The notes below the pieces were generated by a model that made no database searches, had not been told where the DNA came from, and saw only the letters and a list, made by a program, of their open reading frames with translations. The translations under genes and the position numbers were made by a program. This document shows positions 54,583-64,000 of a stretch of 64,000 nucleotides of DNA, piece by piece. This DNA comes from Pseudeuparius sepicola. Lineage: Eukaryota > Arthropoda > Insecta > Coleoptera > Anthribidae. The stretch is taken from contig OY987298.1 of the NCBI GenBank assembly GCA_963920635.1, positions 125,621,735 to 125,685,734 on the forward strand, read 5' to 3'. Positions within the stretch are counted from its first letter, which is position 1. Each line of letters starts with the position of its first letter.

Positions 54583-56518
54583 CAGGGTGAGACTTTAACT
54601 GGAATAAATTCCCTAACGAGGACCTGAGAAAATTTTCAAAAAATTCCCAAAATACGTAAACGTTTTAATGTATTTACCCACATTTTCCAAGCAATATGAG
54701 AAATATAGCCCTTCAGGGGGAGCTGAAACAACCCTCAACTTTTTTTTTTCAAATGCAACCTTATGGTTTGTGACCTCTCATTGGAAAGGTGACGGAAAGG
54801 CGAATCCAGCGCACTAATCACATTAATATTTTGAGAAGGTTGAAGGTTGCAAAACAATTAAAATGTATTTTTCAAATTTATTGTATTTTCAACGCAACAA
54901 TTGCTCAAAATGTGCACCATTTACATATTGACAACATACTAATCTGTGATAGGTTTCATCCCTTACATTACCTAACATTTCGGGTGATATTTTCGTGGAT
55001 TCAACTCTTATTCGTTCCTTCAGCTCATCAATGTTGTTTGGTTTTTGAGTGTATACCTTACTCTTTAGATGTCCCCATAAAAAGAAATCTAGTGGTGTAA
55101 GATCTGGAGACCTTGCTGGCTACTCAATGGTACCTCGTCTTCCAATCCATCTACCAGGGAAAATTGTATCCAGATATTGGCGAATAACAACAGCGTAGTG
55201 TGGCGGGGCCCCATCTTGTTGAAACCACAGCCACAGCTTACCCTAACATAATAGGGTAAGCTTGTGCCACAGCCTCTCGTTGGGCATATTATGATCAAAG
55301 GCATTTGGGAAGAACTGACATAAAATTGGCATTAGTTCGTCTTGGAGAAAACGAATGTATCTTGCTCTATTTAGATTGTCATCGAAGAAAAATAGACCTA
55401 TGACTCTATCGTTTATTATGCCGGCCCACACATTTGTTTTCTGAGGGCGGTGGGTATGAATTTCCCTTATCCAATGGGGGTTCTCTTCGGCCCAATAACG
55501 ACAATTTTGGCGATTTACGTTTCCATTTAACATAAAAGTAGCCTCGTCTGAAAAAAGTATAAAAAAGTATATAAGATAAATGGTTTTGATCAATATGTTT
55601 GATCAGTAAATCACAAAATTCAACTCGTCGATTTGGATAATCTTCAACTAACTCTTGAACAGCTTGCATTTTATATGGCCTTTTTTTCTCGTGTTTGAGT
55701 ATACTTTCAAAACTGTTTTGTGATTAAGATCATTATCGCGAGCCCAGTTGACGAGCTGAAGTGACTGGATTTTCTTCAAGAGCAACTAGCATATTTAACT
55801 TCGTGTCGTCATCAACAACAACACGCTTCTGCCTTGGTGCATTTCTGACATGACCCATTTCTCGATATCGTTTCTCTATCTTACTAACAGTACCTTGATT
55901 TATTGGTGGCAAATCGGGATGAGCTTCTCGGAAAAGACGAACAACCTCGCATTGAGTTCGCGTTCTATTACCATATCCAATCATAATCAAAATTTAGATT
56001 TTTAGAGATTCACTTAAATAAGGCATTTTCTGTAGTTTACAACAACAAATCGTTTCTTTGAATACGGCATTCAAACTAAATTCCACTTTGTAGCTGTGTA
56101 AGGCACCAACAAAATGTAATAGTATCAGTTGTGGCAAAAAATTTGGTTGAATTTTTCTGTGGGAACGTCTCAAAAGTAAAATCTACATTAAATGGTGCAC
56201 ACTTTGAACAATCGTTGCGTTGAAAATAAAATAAATTTAAAAAATACATTTTAACCTTCAACCTTCTCGAAAAATTAATGTGGCCAGTGCGCTGGATTCG
56301 CCTTTCCGTCGCCTTTCCAATGAGAGGCCACAAGCCATAGGCTTGTATTTGAAAAAAAATTTGAGGGTGGTTTCAGCTCCCCCTGAAGGGCTATATTTCT
56401 CATATTGCTTGGAAAATGTGGGTAAATACATTAAAACGTTGACCGTCTTTCGGGAATTTTTTGAAAAATTGCTCAGCTCCTCACTAGCGAATTTATTCCA
56501 GTTAAAGTCTCCACCCTG
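54583..56518 (-). mobile_element. IS630/Tc1-mariner-like element with long TIRs and a dead transposase
   Basis: TA plus CAGGGTGAGACTTTAACTGG at 54581 pairs with CCAGTTAAAGTCTCCACCCTG plus TA at 56520. The terminal repeats run about 300 bases, through GCTGAAACAACCCTCAA, GACCTCTCATTGGAAAGG and AGAAGGTTGAAGGTTGCAAA. The 1936-bp element is the one TA/CAGGGTG member here with a transposase relic between its arms, which sets it apart from the coding-less foldbacks. Confidence 0.85.
54889..55990 (-). pseudogene. DDE transposase relic (IS630/Tc1-mariner-like), several frameshifts and stops
   Basis: Read on the minus strand from about ATG 55990. The N-terminal third is helix-turn-helix-like (CEVVRLFREAHPDLPP, GTVSKIEKRYREMG, NPVTSARQL). 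Then come FSDEATF with the first catalytic Asp, [25 protein letters not shown] with the second Asp, and SPDLTPLDFFLWG with the third acidic residue. The end is QYVNGAHFEQLL and TGA at 54889-54891. Lesions: frame changes near 55735 and 55685, a short insertion-like duplication before FSDEATF (about 55565), another near 55240 where GTAAGCTTG/CAAGCTTAC-like sequence is inserted, and TAG at 55120-55122 where the family has a Trp. The family excises and inserts DNA at TA sites; this copy cannot. It is oriented against the plus strand and lies wholly inside the TIRs. Confidence 0.85.
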
Positions 56519-56520
56519 TA

Positions 56521-57735
56521 TTATAGAGGCGGTTTTTGCGTTTCATTATTGGCAACCTTTTTCTTCGATCTATATTAATGTTCTGCGCGAAATTATTGTG
56601 TTTTATTTGAATTTGGCGATCGCGATGCTTCGCACTGACGTCACCGCCTAATGCTGACGATGCGCAAGGGCATACCGGGTGCGCTGTACATATTTACGTT
56701 TTGTTTTCAACGGTTTTTTCTCGATGTTCTACATCATGTTTCTTCCTAAAAATTTAATTTTGAAATACAAAAAAAAACAATATGTTCTGTAGAAGAAGAA
56801 AAACGAGAAGTGTCTGCGTTCGTTTGATTTCTCAAAACGCTCTCACTACCACAATTAGAAGCGCAACCTTATCTGTCGGTTGCATATGACCACAGCAGAA
56901 ATTTAACTATCGCAGCATAAATAGGGCTCTGCGTTTCCACAATAGGCGCCGTAAAATTGCGTAAAATCGCGGCTGTAAGCAGCGTGTCGTGGAGTGGAGA
57001 GCAGTAACGTGTAATCGCCCTAGCCGTTTTATAGCTCTAGCTAATCTAAATACTATTTATAGCTTATAGCTAAAGTTGCTTTTACAGCTAGCTAGCGGTT
57101 GTACGCTTGGCACTCGAAAACCTCAGTCTAAACTAAGCCCAGTAAGTTGCTTATGTATCGCTGGCGCTTAGGCTTGGGAGTTTTTCGAATGTCATTGAAC
57201 TATCGAATTATTGATGCAAGATTTATTTAGACATGGCCAACTACAACCACTTATGTGCTAAAATTTGACAAAGTTTTTTTCTAGAAAAAATCGTTTTCCG
57301 GATTCTCATAGGATCACGCAAAATAAGTCTGTATTTGAGAAAAATGTAGGTTACTACTGGAGTTTTAGGAATCTTAATAAATTGAAATTATTGCATTTTA
57401 ACTTTTTTACAACTTTTTCATCATTTTTTGAGAAATGTAATTATTGATTAAGAAAAATTTACTTTTTGGCAGATCATGTCCAAAAGTAACTTGTTTTCGC
57501 GCCTTGCTTGCACTGACGCCATATGACATTTCTGGTAGACTTTACTGACATTATTTGTCCAGGTAGGGAGACGTGTATTCAGTCAGTCAACGCAAATACA
57601 TATAAAGACGGGGCAGCAACCGCTTGGAGAAACCCTTCTTAAGTAAACAAAAATCTTGAATAATTTTTTTTTCAAAAAAAATCCTAATAGCGTTGACTGA
57701 TGTACTAATAGAGACTGCTTGCCGCTGTTACACCT
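56521..57735. other. Intergenic DNA, no gene recognised
   Basis: A GC-richer patch at 56560-57010 includes GATCGCGATGCTTCGCACTG and TGACGTCACC near 56636, a CRE-like octamer. TAGCTATAGCTAATC-type variants repeat at 57030-57100. No gene is supported. Confidence 0.4.
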
Positions 57736-57739
57736 GACA

Positions 57740-58200
57740 CTTTTTTAACCGACTTAAAAAAAGGAGGAGGTTATAAATTCGGTTGTATTTTTATTTTTTT
57801 TATGTTTGTTACTTCAGAACTCCATCATTTATAAACCGATTTGGACAATTCTTTTTTTATTTGAAAGGGTATACCTACAGAATGGTCCCTTTTAAATTTG
57901 AAGAAAAAATTCCACCCCTAAGGGAGGATGAAATTTCATATTGGACCGATTTGGACCGATTTCGATGATTCTTTCTTTATTGGAAAGGGGGTACCTTAGG
58001 TGTGGTCCCATTTAAATTTAAAGAAAAAAATTCCACCCCTAAAGCTCGATAAATAGGGGATGAAAGTTCATATTGGACCGATTTGGATGATCCTTATTTT
58101 ATTAGAATGGGGTTACCTTAGGGGTGGTCACATTTAAATTTGAAGAGAAAAATTTCAATCCTAAGCGTGGACAAATAGTGGATGGAATTTAATATTGGAC
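57740..58200. repeat. Tandem repeat, about 120-bp unit, three copies
   Basis: Units with the order CCGATTTGGA, ATTCTTT, GAAAGGG, GGTCCC.TTTAAATTT, AATTCCACCCCTAA and ATGAAATTTCATATTGGA recur near 57836, 57955 and 58079. It is preceded by TTAAAAAAAGGAGGAGGTTA, a motif I remember from dispersed insect repeats. The third unit is the most diverged. No coding. Confidence 0.75.
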
Positions 58201-58261
58201 CGATTTCGATAATTCTTAATAATTCACTAAAAAATAAGAAATTAAAAAACTTTACAAAAAA

Positions 58262-58578
58262 ATTAAAACCGTCTTCAAAAATTTGCCCGTATGCACACTC
58301 CACTAAAAATAAAAAATAAAAACAAAAAATAACACCGACTTCACAAATTTGTCCGTATGCACATTTCAACAAAAATTTTGGAAATATTTTTCTCTTTCTA
58401 AATTGAGTTATCTTTGGAGTCGGTGACAGTAAGTTATGATGTATGTAGGATATGATGTATTCATATCTAAATAGATTTAAATTCCTTGCCTTGACTGTCA
58501 CCAAATCCAAAGATAACTCAATTTAGATAGAGAAGAATGTGCATAGGGCAAATTTTTGAAGTGGGTTTTAATTTTTTT
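58262..58578. repeat. Palindrome with CAAATTTGCCC-type arms
   Basis: CTAAATTGAGTTATCTTTGG and GGTGACAG pair with CTGTCACC and CCAAAGATAACTCAATTTAG around a loop at about 58436-58490. The outer AAAACCGTCTTCAAAAATTT pairs with the GGGCAAATTTTTGAAGTGGG side. The left arm also holds two tandem CCGWCTTCAMAAATTTG.CCGTATGCACA units. It may form one element with the preceding tandem repeat. Confidence 0.65.
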
Positions 58579-58674
58579 ATTAGAATTGTTTTATTGGCTC
58601 ACCCAAACGCTTTTCGGAGACAAAATACATTGTCACCCATCAGCGCCATTTGTTTTCCAGAACCTAAAGATATA

Positions 58675-59943
58675 CAGTGTGTCCCACTTAAGGATTGACC
58701 ACCCCTGTAAAATTTTTATTTATAGCTCGATTTTCATAAACTTTTTCTTGTTGGATAGAGCTTCAAAAATGGCATCAAACACATAATTCAGGTGCCTCGT
58801 ACGTTAAAGTCATGGCCCACTGAGACGGTGTTTTAGTGCTGAAATTTCGAGAAGTACTATTAGGGATTTTTTTAGAGAAAAATTAATGCCAGACTCTTAT
58901 TCAGCATTGTTCGCAACCCAAACGTACCAATTTGCATTGCCGTAGCTCTACAGAGAGTTTCAAAATTTTTATTGCCACACTTAAGGGCTGAGACGGTGTT
59001 TTAGTGCTGAAATTTCGAGAAGTACTATTATGGATTTTTTAGAGGAAAATTAATGCCGTTTTCTTGTTCAGCGTTGTTGGAAACCCAAACGTACCAATTT
59101 GCATTACCATAGCTCCACAGGGTGTTCCAAAAAAATTAAAAGGAAAAGTAAGGCCGGATTCCTCTATGCAGTGAGAGGTCCCAAACAAAAACGTACTAAT
59201 TTGTAATTAATTTTCTTAATTTCTGGTAAGTTGGTCACTACAATATTCATAAGGAACTCATATTCTTTCAAAAATTTATTAGCGAAAATTTTTTTTATTT
59301 AATTTAATATCATCAAATACATGAATAAACAACACAACATAACATAAACTCAAATTTCAGTCATTTCAATTAGTCCTCCATTTTCTAATGCAAATTGGTA
59401 CGTTTGGGTTTCCAACAACGTTGAATAAAAATCTAGCATTAATTTTTCTCTAAAAAAATCCCTAATAGTACTTCTCGAAATTTCAGCACTAAAACTTCGT
59501 CTCAGTGGGCCATGAATGTAACGCACGAGGCACCTGAATTATGCATTTAATGCCATTATTGAAGCTCTATCCAACAACAAAAAAGTTTATGAAATCATGC
59601 TAAAAATAAAAATTTTACAGGGGTGGTCACTAATTAAGTGGGACACTAAAAATTTTGAAACACCCTGTAGAGCTATGGTAATGCAAATTGGTACGTTTGG
59701 GTTTCGAACAACGCTGAATAAGAATCCGGCATTGATTTTCCTCTAAAAAAATCCCTAATAGTACTTTTCGAAATTTCAGCACTAAAACACCGTCTCAGTG
59801 GGCCATGAACTTAAGGCACGAGGTGCCTGAATTATACATTAAATGCCATTTTTGAAGCTCTAGCCAACAAAAAAAAGTTTATGGAAATCGATCCATAAAT
59901 AAAAATTTTACAGGGGTGGTCAGTCTTTAAGTGGGACACACTG
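58675..59943. mobile_element. 1.27-kb foldback with internal duplication, CAGTGTGTCCC ends
   Basis: TA plus CAGTGTGTCCCACTTAA at 58673 is mirrored by TTAAGTGGGACACACTG plus TA at 59945. TGTTTTAGTGCTGAAATTTC occurs near 58831 and 58994, and its complement near 59478 and 59771. The right side holds an extra internal end-like copy, ACAGGGGTGGTCACTAATTA, at 59619-59646. An arm segment has thus been tandemly duplicated. No coding. Confidence 0.82.
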
Positions 59944-61073
59944 TATATAGTCGTGAAAAGTGTTACAAATGAATTCGTCAGTCAACACTAATACCACTGT
60001 GTCAAATTTAAATACATAAAAGTGGTCGCAGTGGACAAATATCAAAACTTAGGAATAAACTTACCCACTAATTAAATGGGCATTTTGAGTAGCTACCTAT
60101 ACCGAACAAAAGGAAAGTTTTTACAAGGGTGGTAAGTTTTTACAAGGATAGTAAGTCTTTAACGTAGAAACACTGTATATGATATAGACTATACGGCGCA
60201 AAGAAGACGGGAATAAATTTAAGACATTTTAAATGTTTTATACAGCTTTGTTCCATAAATTCAAGAGTAGGTATGATATTTTACACAAAAAAGCAAAACA
60301 GACGTAAAAAAAATGTTTTTTAAATATTCTCTAGGTATATATTTTTTTCAAGTTAATGCGAATGGATTTAAAAGGGTCAGCTTTCCCATTTAAAAACGGT
60401 CTGAATTTGCTCCAACACAAATCTAAAAGTTTGGCACGCCAAAACTTAACCAATATTTCAAAATATGTAAGACCGTTCAAAAGTAATGACGATGTTTATT
60501 TAATATCCGTGTTGTATGCAAACAAATCCGTTATCATTTAAACTAGTTCAGCTAGTCACTTATCCCAAATACTTAATTAATTATACGTGTAATTTCCGTT
60601 TAACTTCCGTTTCGTTGTATAGTCTTAGTTCGACGGGCTTGGAACCGAGGCCTCGTAGAACTAACACGGTTAACTGCTGTGTAAACAGCGTTATTATTTG
60701 CATCGAGGGGCAAACATATTAATTGTTATATGGCTCCCTTCTAGTTTACAATGTATGCACGTCGACGTATGCCCCGGTATCTGGCACAGTGATCCCGGAA
60801 GACAAGTTTATGTAAACGTCAAGTTATGAGTAGATGTATAACACCGGCTTATATATGCTAAATTTTGCCATTACTCCATGAGTGTATTATTTCTATTATT
60901 ATTAAAATTATTATCCATTAAGTAGGTATAACTTTATCATGAAACAAAATCGCACTTGTATAATTCCTAGTATCTGTAGGTTAAACATGATATTACCACT
61001 TTATTGGGATCATAAAACATGATACAGTGACAGGCAGGACGGACGCAACGCATGCGATTTTTTTCATTTTGTG
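59944..61073. other. Intergenic DNA, no gene recognised
   Basis: AT-rich. GAAACACTGTATA near 60170 with GTGGTAAGTTTTTACAAGG is a degenerate echo of the preceding element's end. The 61- and 68-codon plus frames at 60356-60722 have no domain. Confidence 0.4.
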
Positions 61074-61182
61074 TCTAAATAAAAAACTGACTATGGGGCT
61101 ACATTAAACATGTCCATTTTTTGGCCCTATTTTGGTTTCAGGACACGCCTAATGTAGTCCCATAGTCAGTTTTCTTTATTTC
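61074..61182. repeat. Palindrome of about 108 bp
   Basis: AAATAAAAAACTGACTATGG and GGGCTACATTA pair with TAATGTAGTCCCATAGTCAG and TTTCTTTATTT around a loop of about 45 bases. MITE-like. Confidence 0.7.
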
Positions 61183-61817
61183 GGCGCAAAATAAAATAAA
61201 ATCCTATTATTTGTTGCATCCGTTCTGCCGATCACTGGTCACAAAACACTATATTTTCAGATCCCCGTTCCAATAGTCTAACTAGTCTATAAATATTGAT
61301 CGGACTAATTTATATTTTCAGGGAATTACAATTAAACTAGCAACCTATTACGAAAAAATATCTACTTAAATATTCAGCTGCACTATTATTGACCATACAA
61401 AGTGTTGTTATGGCCGCTATACTGTTTATTATTCGCCTAAAGTGTATTTGAAATTGTTCCACAAAGTTCGTTGTCCAGGACTGAATTACAGATTTACACT
61501 TATGAATAGTGCTCCCTTGCCGCCAATATTAATTGTTATTACCATTTACGGTTTCAGGAATATTACACAAATACAATTAACCAAGATCATGACTGTGAGA
61601 TAACATACAAAATTAATAGGTAGACATAAACTGGTAATCTATGAGCATCCGAACCAAAATCCGCTTTCATTTCAAAACTGCTCCTATACCCAGCTAAAAC
61701 TGGCTACGAATGGTACCGGTTTCGGAAATTGGAGAGAGAAAATGGCATAGTACTACAAAATCCGAAATTGCAATACTCCATACCTCAATGAAACTTTTCA
61801 AAATGTGACCGTATATA
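61183..61817. other. Intergenic DNA, no gene recognised
   Basis: Nothing is recognised. Confidence 0.35.
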
Positions 61818-62180
61818 CAGGGTGATTCAGTTCCGGTGCTCAACATGAGGATCTTTGAAACCGTAACATATACGAAGTCGGTCAAATGGAGGCAAACTTG
61901 CGCCTTTGGGCGCCTAACAATATGCCGTTGAGAAAGTTAAAATATTTCCAAGGGTTGCTGAGATATTTAAGAAAAACCGAATTTTTGAAAATTAGATTTT
62001 ATTTTTTTCTGGCGCCATTTGCAATAATATTGAAAAATAAATTATACTTTTTTATTGCAACTTTTTCTGGACTACGTCATGATATTTTTAGATTTTCGGG
62101 GCGACGTTTCATTTTTGAGATAGAGGGATCAGCTTAATTTTTTTAAATACGGACCTGGATTTTTTATTCCCCTGTATAAG
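61818..62180 (+). mobile_element. Half-element with a CAGGGTGATTC end
   Basis: TATACAGGGTGATTCAGTTC begins a TA/CAGGGTG-type arm, but no mirrored arm follows. Its inner end (TTTTTTAAATACGGACCTGG near 62136) matches the core of the 42.9-45.3 kb foldback at about 43932 and, inverted, near 44205. It is probably a truncated relative. The 83-codon frame here has no domain. Confidence 0.55.
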
Positions 62181-62385
62181 TCCATGCGTAAGTTTGCAAA
62201 ACTATACATTTTGCCCAAATCAAAATCAAACTGACCAAAGAAGTAGGTAATATCGAAAGTGGACTAAAAGAGCTATGAAACTAAATTACAATAATTGTAA
62301 TAGTTTATTAAGGTAGGTGCACTGTTTCTTTAGAAACTTAATTTAAATATTAAACATTCCCAATATTCTCTATTTTAGAACACTT

Positions 62386-63133
62386 CAACAGGTGATAGAA
62401 AACCATAAAATATAACTATTTTGTAGGATAACTTTTTATCTACAGCCGCCTCGTTTTCGAAATACAGAGTGTCTAAATTACCAAAAATTTAATATAATTT
62501 TTTTTATTTTCCCAACCGTTAAAGATATTCAACAAAATTTGGTACGCAGATTGCATTGATCAAGTGTCACAAAATGTGATAATGCCAAGCTTCCAAATAG
62601 CCAGTGGCAAAGATATACTATAGGTATACTACATTTGTTTTATCAAGAAAAATACTAATACGGCCCAGTACAGAATTTTTTTATGCGCTGAAATAATTTT
62701 TTATTTCAAGCAAAAGTGCCTCTTCACATTTTTTCTGTCACAGTTTTACAGGAAAATTAATTTGCCATGAAACTGTGGCAGATACAAAAAGATTCGAGAG
62801 AGAGAGTTTTTGCTTAGTATAAAAAAGTTATTCGAGTGCATAAAAGAAAATTCTGTACAGGCATGTAATTTTTTTGATAAAAAAAATATATACCCATATC
62901 TCCCGCCACTGGATATTTCGGAAACTTGGCATTATCATGGTTTGTGACACATGATCAATGCATGCTGTGTACCAAATTTCGTTTGTATATCTTTAACAGT
63001 TGGAAAAATAAAAAATTAAACGATGAAATTATTGAGAATTTAATCACCCTGTATCTCGAAAATGAGGCGGCTCTGGATAAAAAGTTATACCACCAAATAG
63101 TCATATTTTACTGTTTTCTATCAGCCGTTGAAG
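62386..63133. mobile_element. Foldback of about 750 bp
   Basis: ACTTCAACAGGTGATAGAAA on the left pairs with TTTTCTATCAGCCGTTGAAG on the right. The arms continue through ATAACTTTTTATC, GCCGCCTCGTTTTCGAAATACA, CTTTAACAGTTGG-type blocks, CACATTTTGTGAC-like segments and AACTTGGCATTATCA. The inner arms meet near 62770-62800. No sharp TA/CAG terminus was found. Confidence 0.7.
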
Positions 63134-63716
63134 TTTCCTAGAATCAAAATGAATCACGTTGTGCAGTAGAGCTGGACTCTAGTAGCTAGCTAGTTAGTAG
63201 CTGAGTTACCAACTAAATTAAGGTACTATAGTCTATTTATTTTAGAGAGTCGGCACGTGGAAACAAAATCAAGCGAACTGCTGAATTGCACAGGGTCGCA
63301 CTAGAGAGTGCGCAGAGGTGCCACACATTTCCATCTACACCCTCCTTGTCTGAGCTTGACATTTTATAATTATTAAGCCACATTCAAAAAATTATCTATT
63401 AAGTAAATAAATTATAAGCGATTATTAATAAAACCATTGCACTATGTCGCCAACAATTTGATATACCGTGGACGTCCCAACGTTCAGCACAATGGATTTT
63501 AATCTTTTTGATTTTGTTGTAGCAGGGGCGTGCAGTCCATGGAAGCAAAGGAAGCAGTGCTTCCCCTAAACCAAAACAATGTAAAATGATAAAATGTAAT
63601 TTTTGAATTTTTAAACAGGAAGCAATTAGTTTAGTTACCTAGGTATATCAAAAACGCTAAAAAATATCTTATATATCATAAATATATCAAATCTACAATA
63701 TGTTATGCCTATAGCA
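63134..63716. other. Intergenic DNA, no gene recognised
   Basis: A GC-richer patch lies at about 63250-63350. GGGGCGTGCAGTCCATGGAA near 63528 resembles starts of dispersed repeats but has no partner here. Confidence 0.35.
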
Positions 63717-63774
<58 letters not shown>

Positions 63775-63797
63775 TAAATAATAATAATAATAATAAT
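63717..63797. repeat. (TAA)n microsatellite at the 5' junction of a LINE fragment
   Basis: About 25 units of AAT/TAA with one interruption (AATATAAATAAT) end exactly where the reverse transcriptase frame begins. The poly-Leu/Ile frames on the minus strand come from this repeat. Confidence 0.9.
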
Positions 63798-64000
63798 AAG
63801 GTCTCCGATGTCATCAAGAATTCCCACAACTGGAAGGCACCAGGTCCAGATCATCTCCAAAATTATTGGATTAAGAAGTTGTGGTGCACGCATGAACAAA
63901 TAACTACCTTAATTAATGAAGTCTTGCTCGATCCTCTGAAAATGCCATTGTTTCTTACACAGGGTGCAACTTACCTGTTACCAAAAGACCAGCGGAATAC
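63798..64000 (+). pseudogene. Non-LTR retrotransposon reverse transcriptase fragment, runs off the window
   Basis: From AAG 63798 the frame stays open to the window end (67 codons). It begins KVSDVIKNSHNWKAPGPDHL, then NYWIKKLW, and later LTQGATYLLPKD. The W-KAPG-PD block and the LT.G.T.LLPKD block are the usual start of the reverse transcriptase domain in non-LTR elements. It starts without a Met right after a TAA array, so it is a 5'-truncated insertion. The C-terminal fragment at 18626-19003, with a restriction-like endonuclease motif and the same TAA flanks, could belong to the same R4/Dong-type family, though the two fragments do not overlap in the protein. How much follows beyond 64000 is unknown. 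Confidence 0.78.

Noticed and set aside
58118..58510. 130-codon minus frame
   Set aside because: It spans the tandem repeat and palindrome, is dominated by Phe/Tyr/Lys from AT-rich repeats, and has no known motif.
14040..63133. CRISPR array reading of the recurrent CAGGGTG motifs
   Set aside because: The motifs are irregularly spaced, in mirrored orientation at element ends, and the context is a eukaryotic genome.
63635..63899. Poly-Leu/poly-Ile frames on the minus strand
   Set aside because: They are translations of the (TAA)n microsatellite, not membrane proteins.

Overview
The window looks like a repeat-dominated, gene-poor piece of a eukaryotic genome, most likely an insect. The reasons are an AT-rich background, microsatellites, no long cellular ORFs, a Ty3/gypsy retrotransposon, fragments of a non-LTR element with a restriction-like endonuclease motif next to TAA arrays, a Merlin-type transposase relic, an IS630/Tc1-mariner-like transposase relic, and many TA-flanked foldback elements. 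The species cannot be named from the sequence. All identity statements come from reading by eye; no alignment or database search was run.

Layout. 1-14 kb is mostly unassigned AT-rich DNA with a small inverted-repeat element (1.2-1.6 kb), two inverted copies of one interspersed repeat (4.25-4.79 and 8.03-8.62 kb), a GC-rich promoter-like island (about 6.04-6.53 kb) and a 26-bp perfect palindrome with a CRE core (10.55 kb). 14-16.3 kb has three foldback elements, one carrying a nested 212-bp MITE. 18.6-19.1 kb is the 3' end of a non-LTR retrotransposon in a TAA array. 21.7-27.3 kb has three foldbacks. 27.76-28.43 kb is a broken Merlin transposase. 30.1-31.1 kb is a GC-rich island of unknown identity.

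32.6-40.6 kb is a nest. An outer foldback encloses a second foldback, which is split by a complete, young-looking gypsy element on the minus strand (33453-38937). That element has 442/443-bp LTRs, an AGCT target duplication, a tRNA-Lys type primer site and one intact 1388-codon gag-pol frame. A 202-bp MITE sits in the right part of the nest.

41.66-42.13 kb carries the only plausible non-transposon ORF, a 156-aa basic protein I do not recognise. 42.9-49.0 kb has three more foldbacks. 54.58-56.52 kb is a long-TIR element with a transposase pseudogene. 57.7-63.1 kb holds a short tandem repeat, several foldbacks and a palindrome. The last 200 bases open a reverse transcriptase fragment directly after a TAA microsatellite and run off the window.

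Functionally there is no operon or pathway. What ties the window together is transposition. Many foldbacks with unrelated bodies share only a TA flank and a CAG-type terminus (CAGGGTG or CAGTGTG), as does the one element with transposase coding remains, which suggests a shared class of mobilising enzyme.
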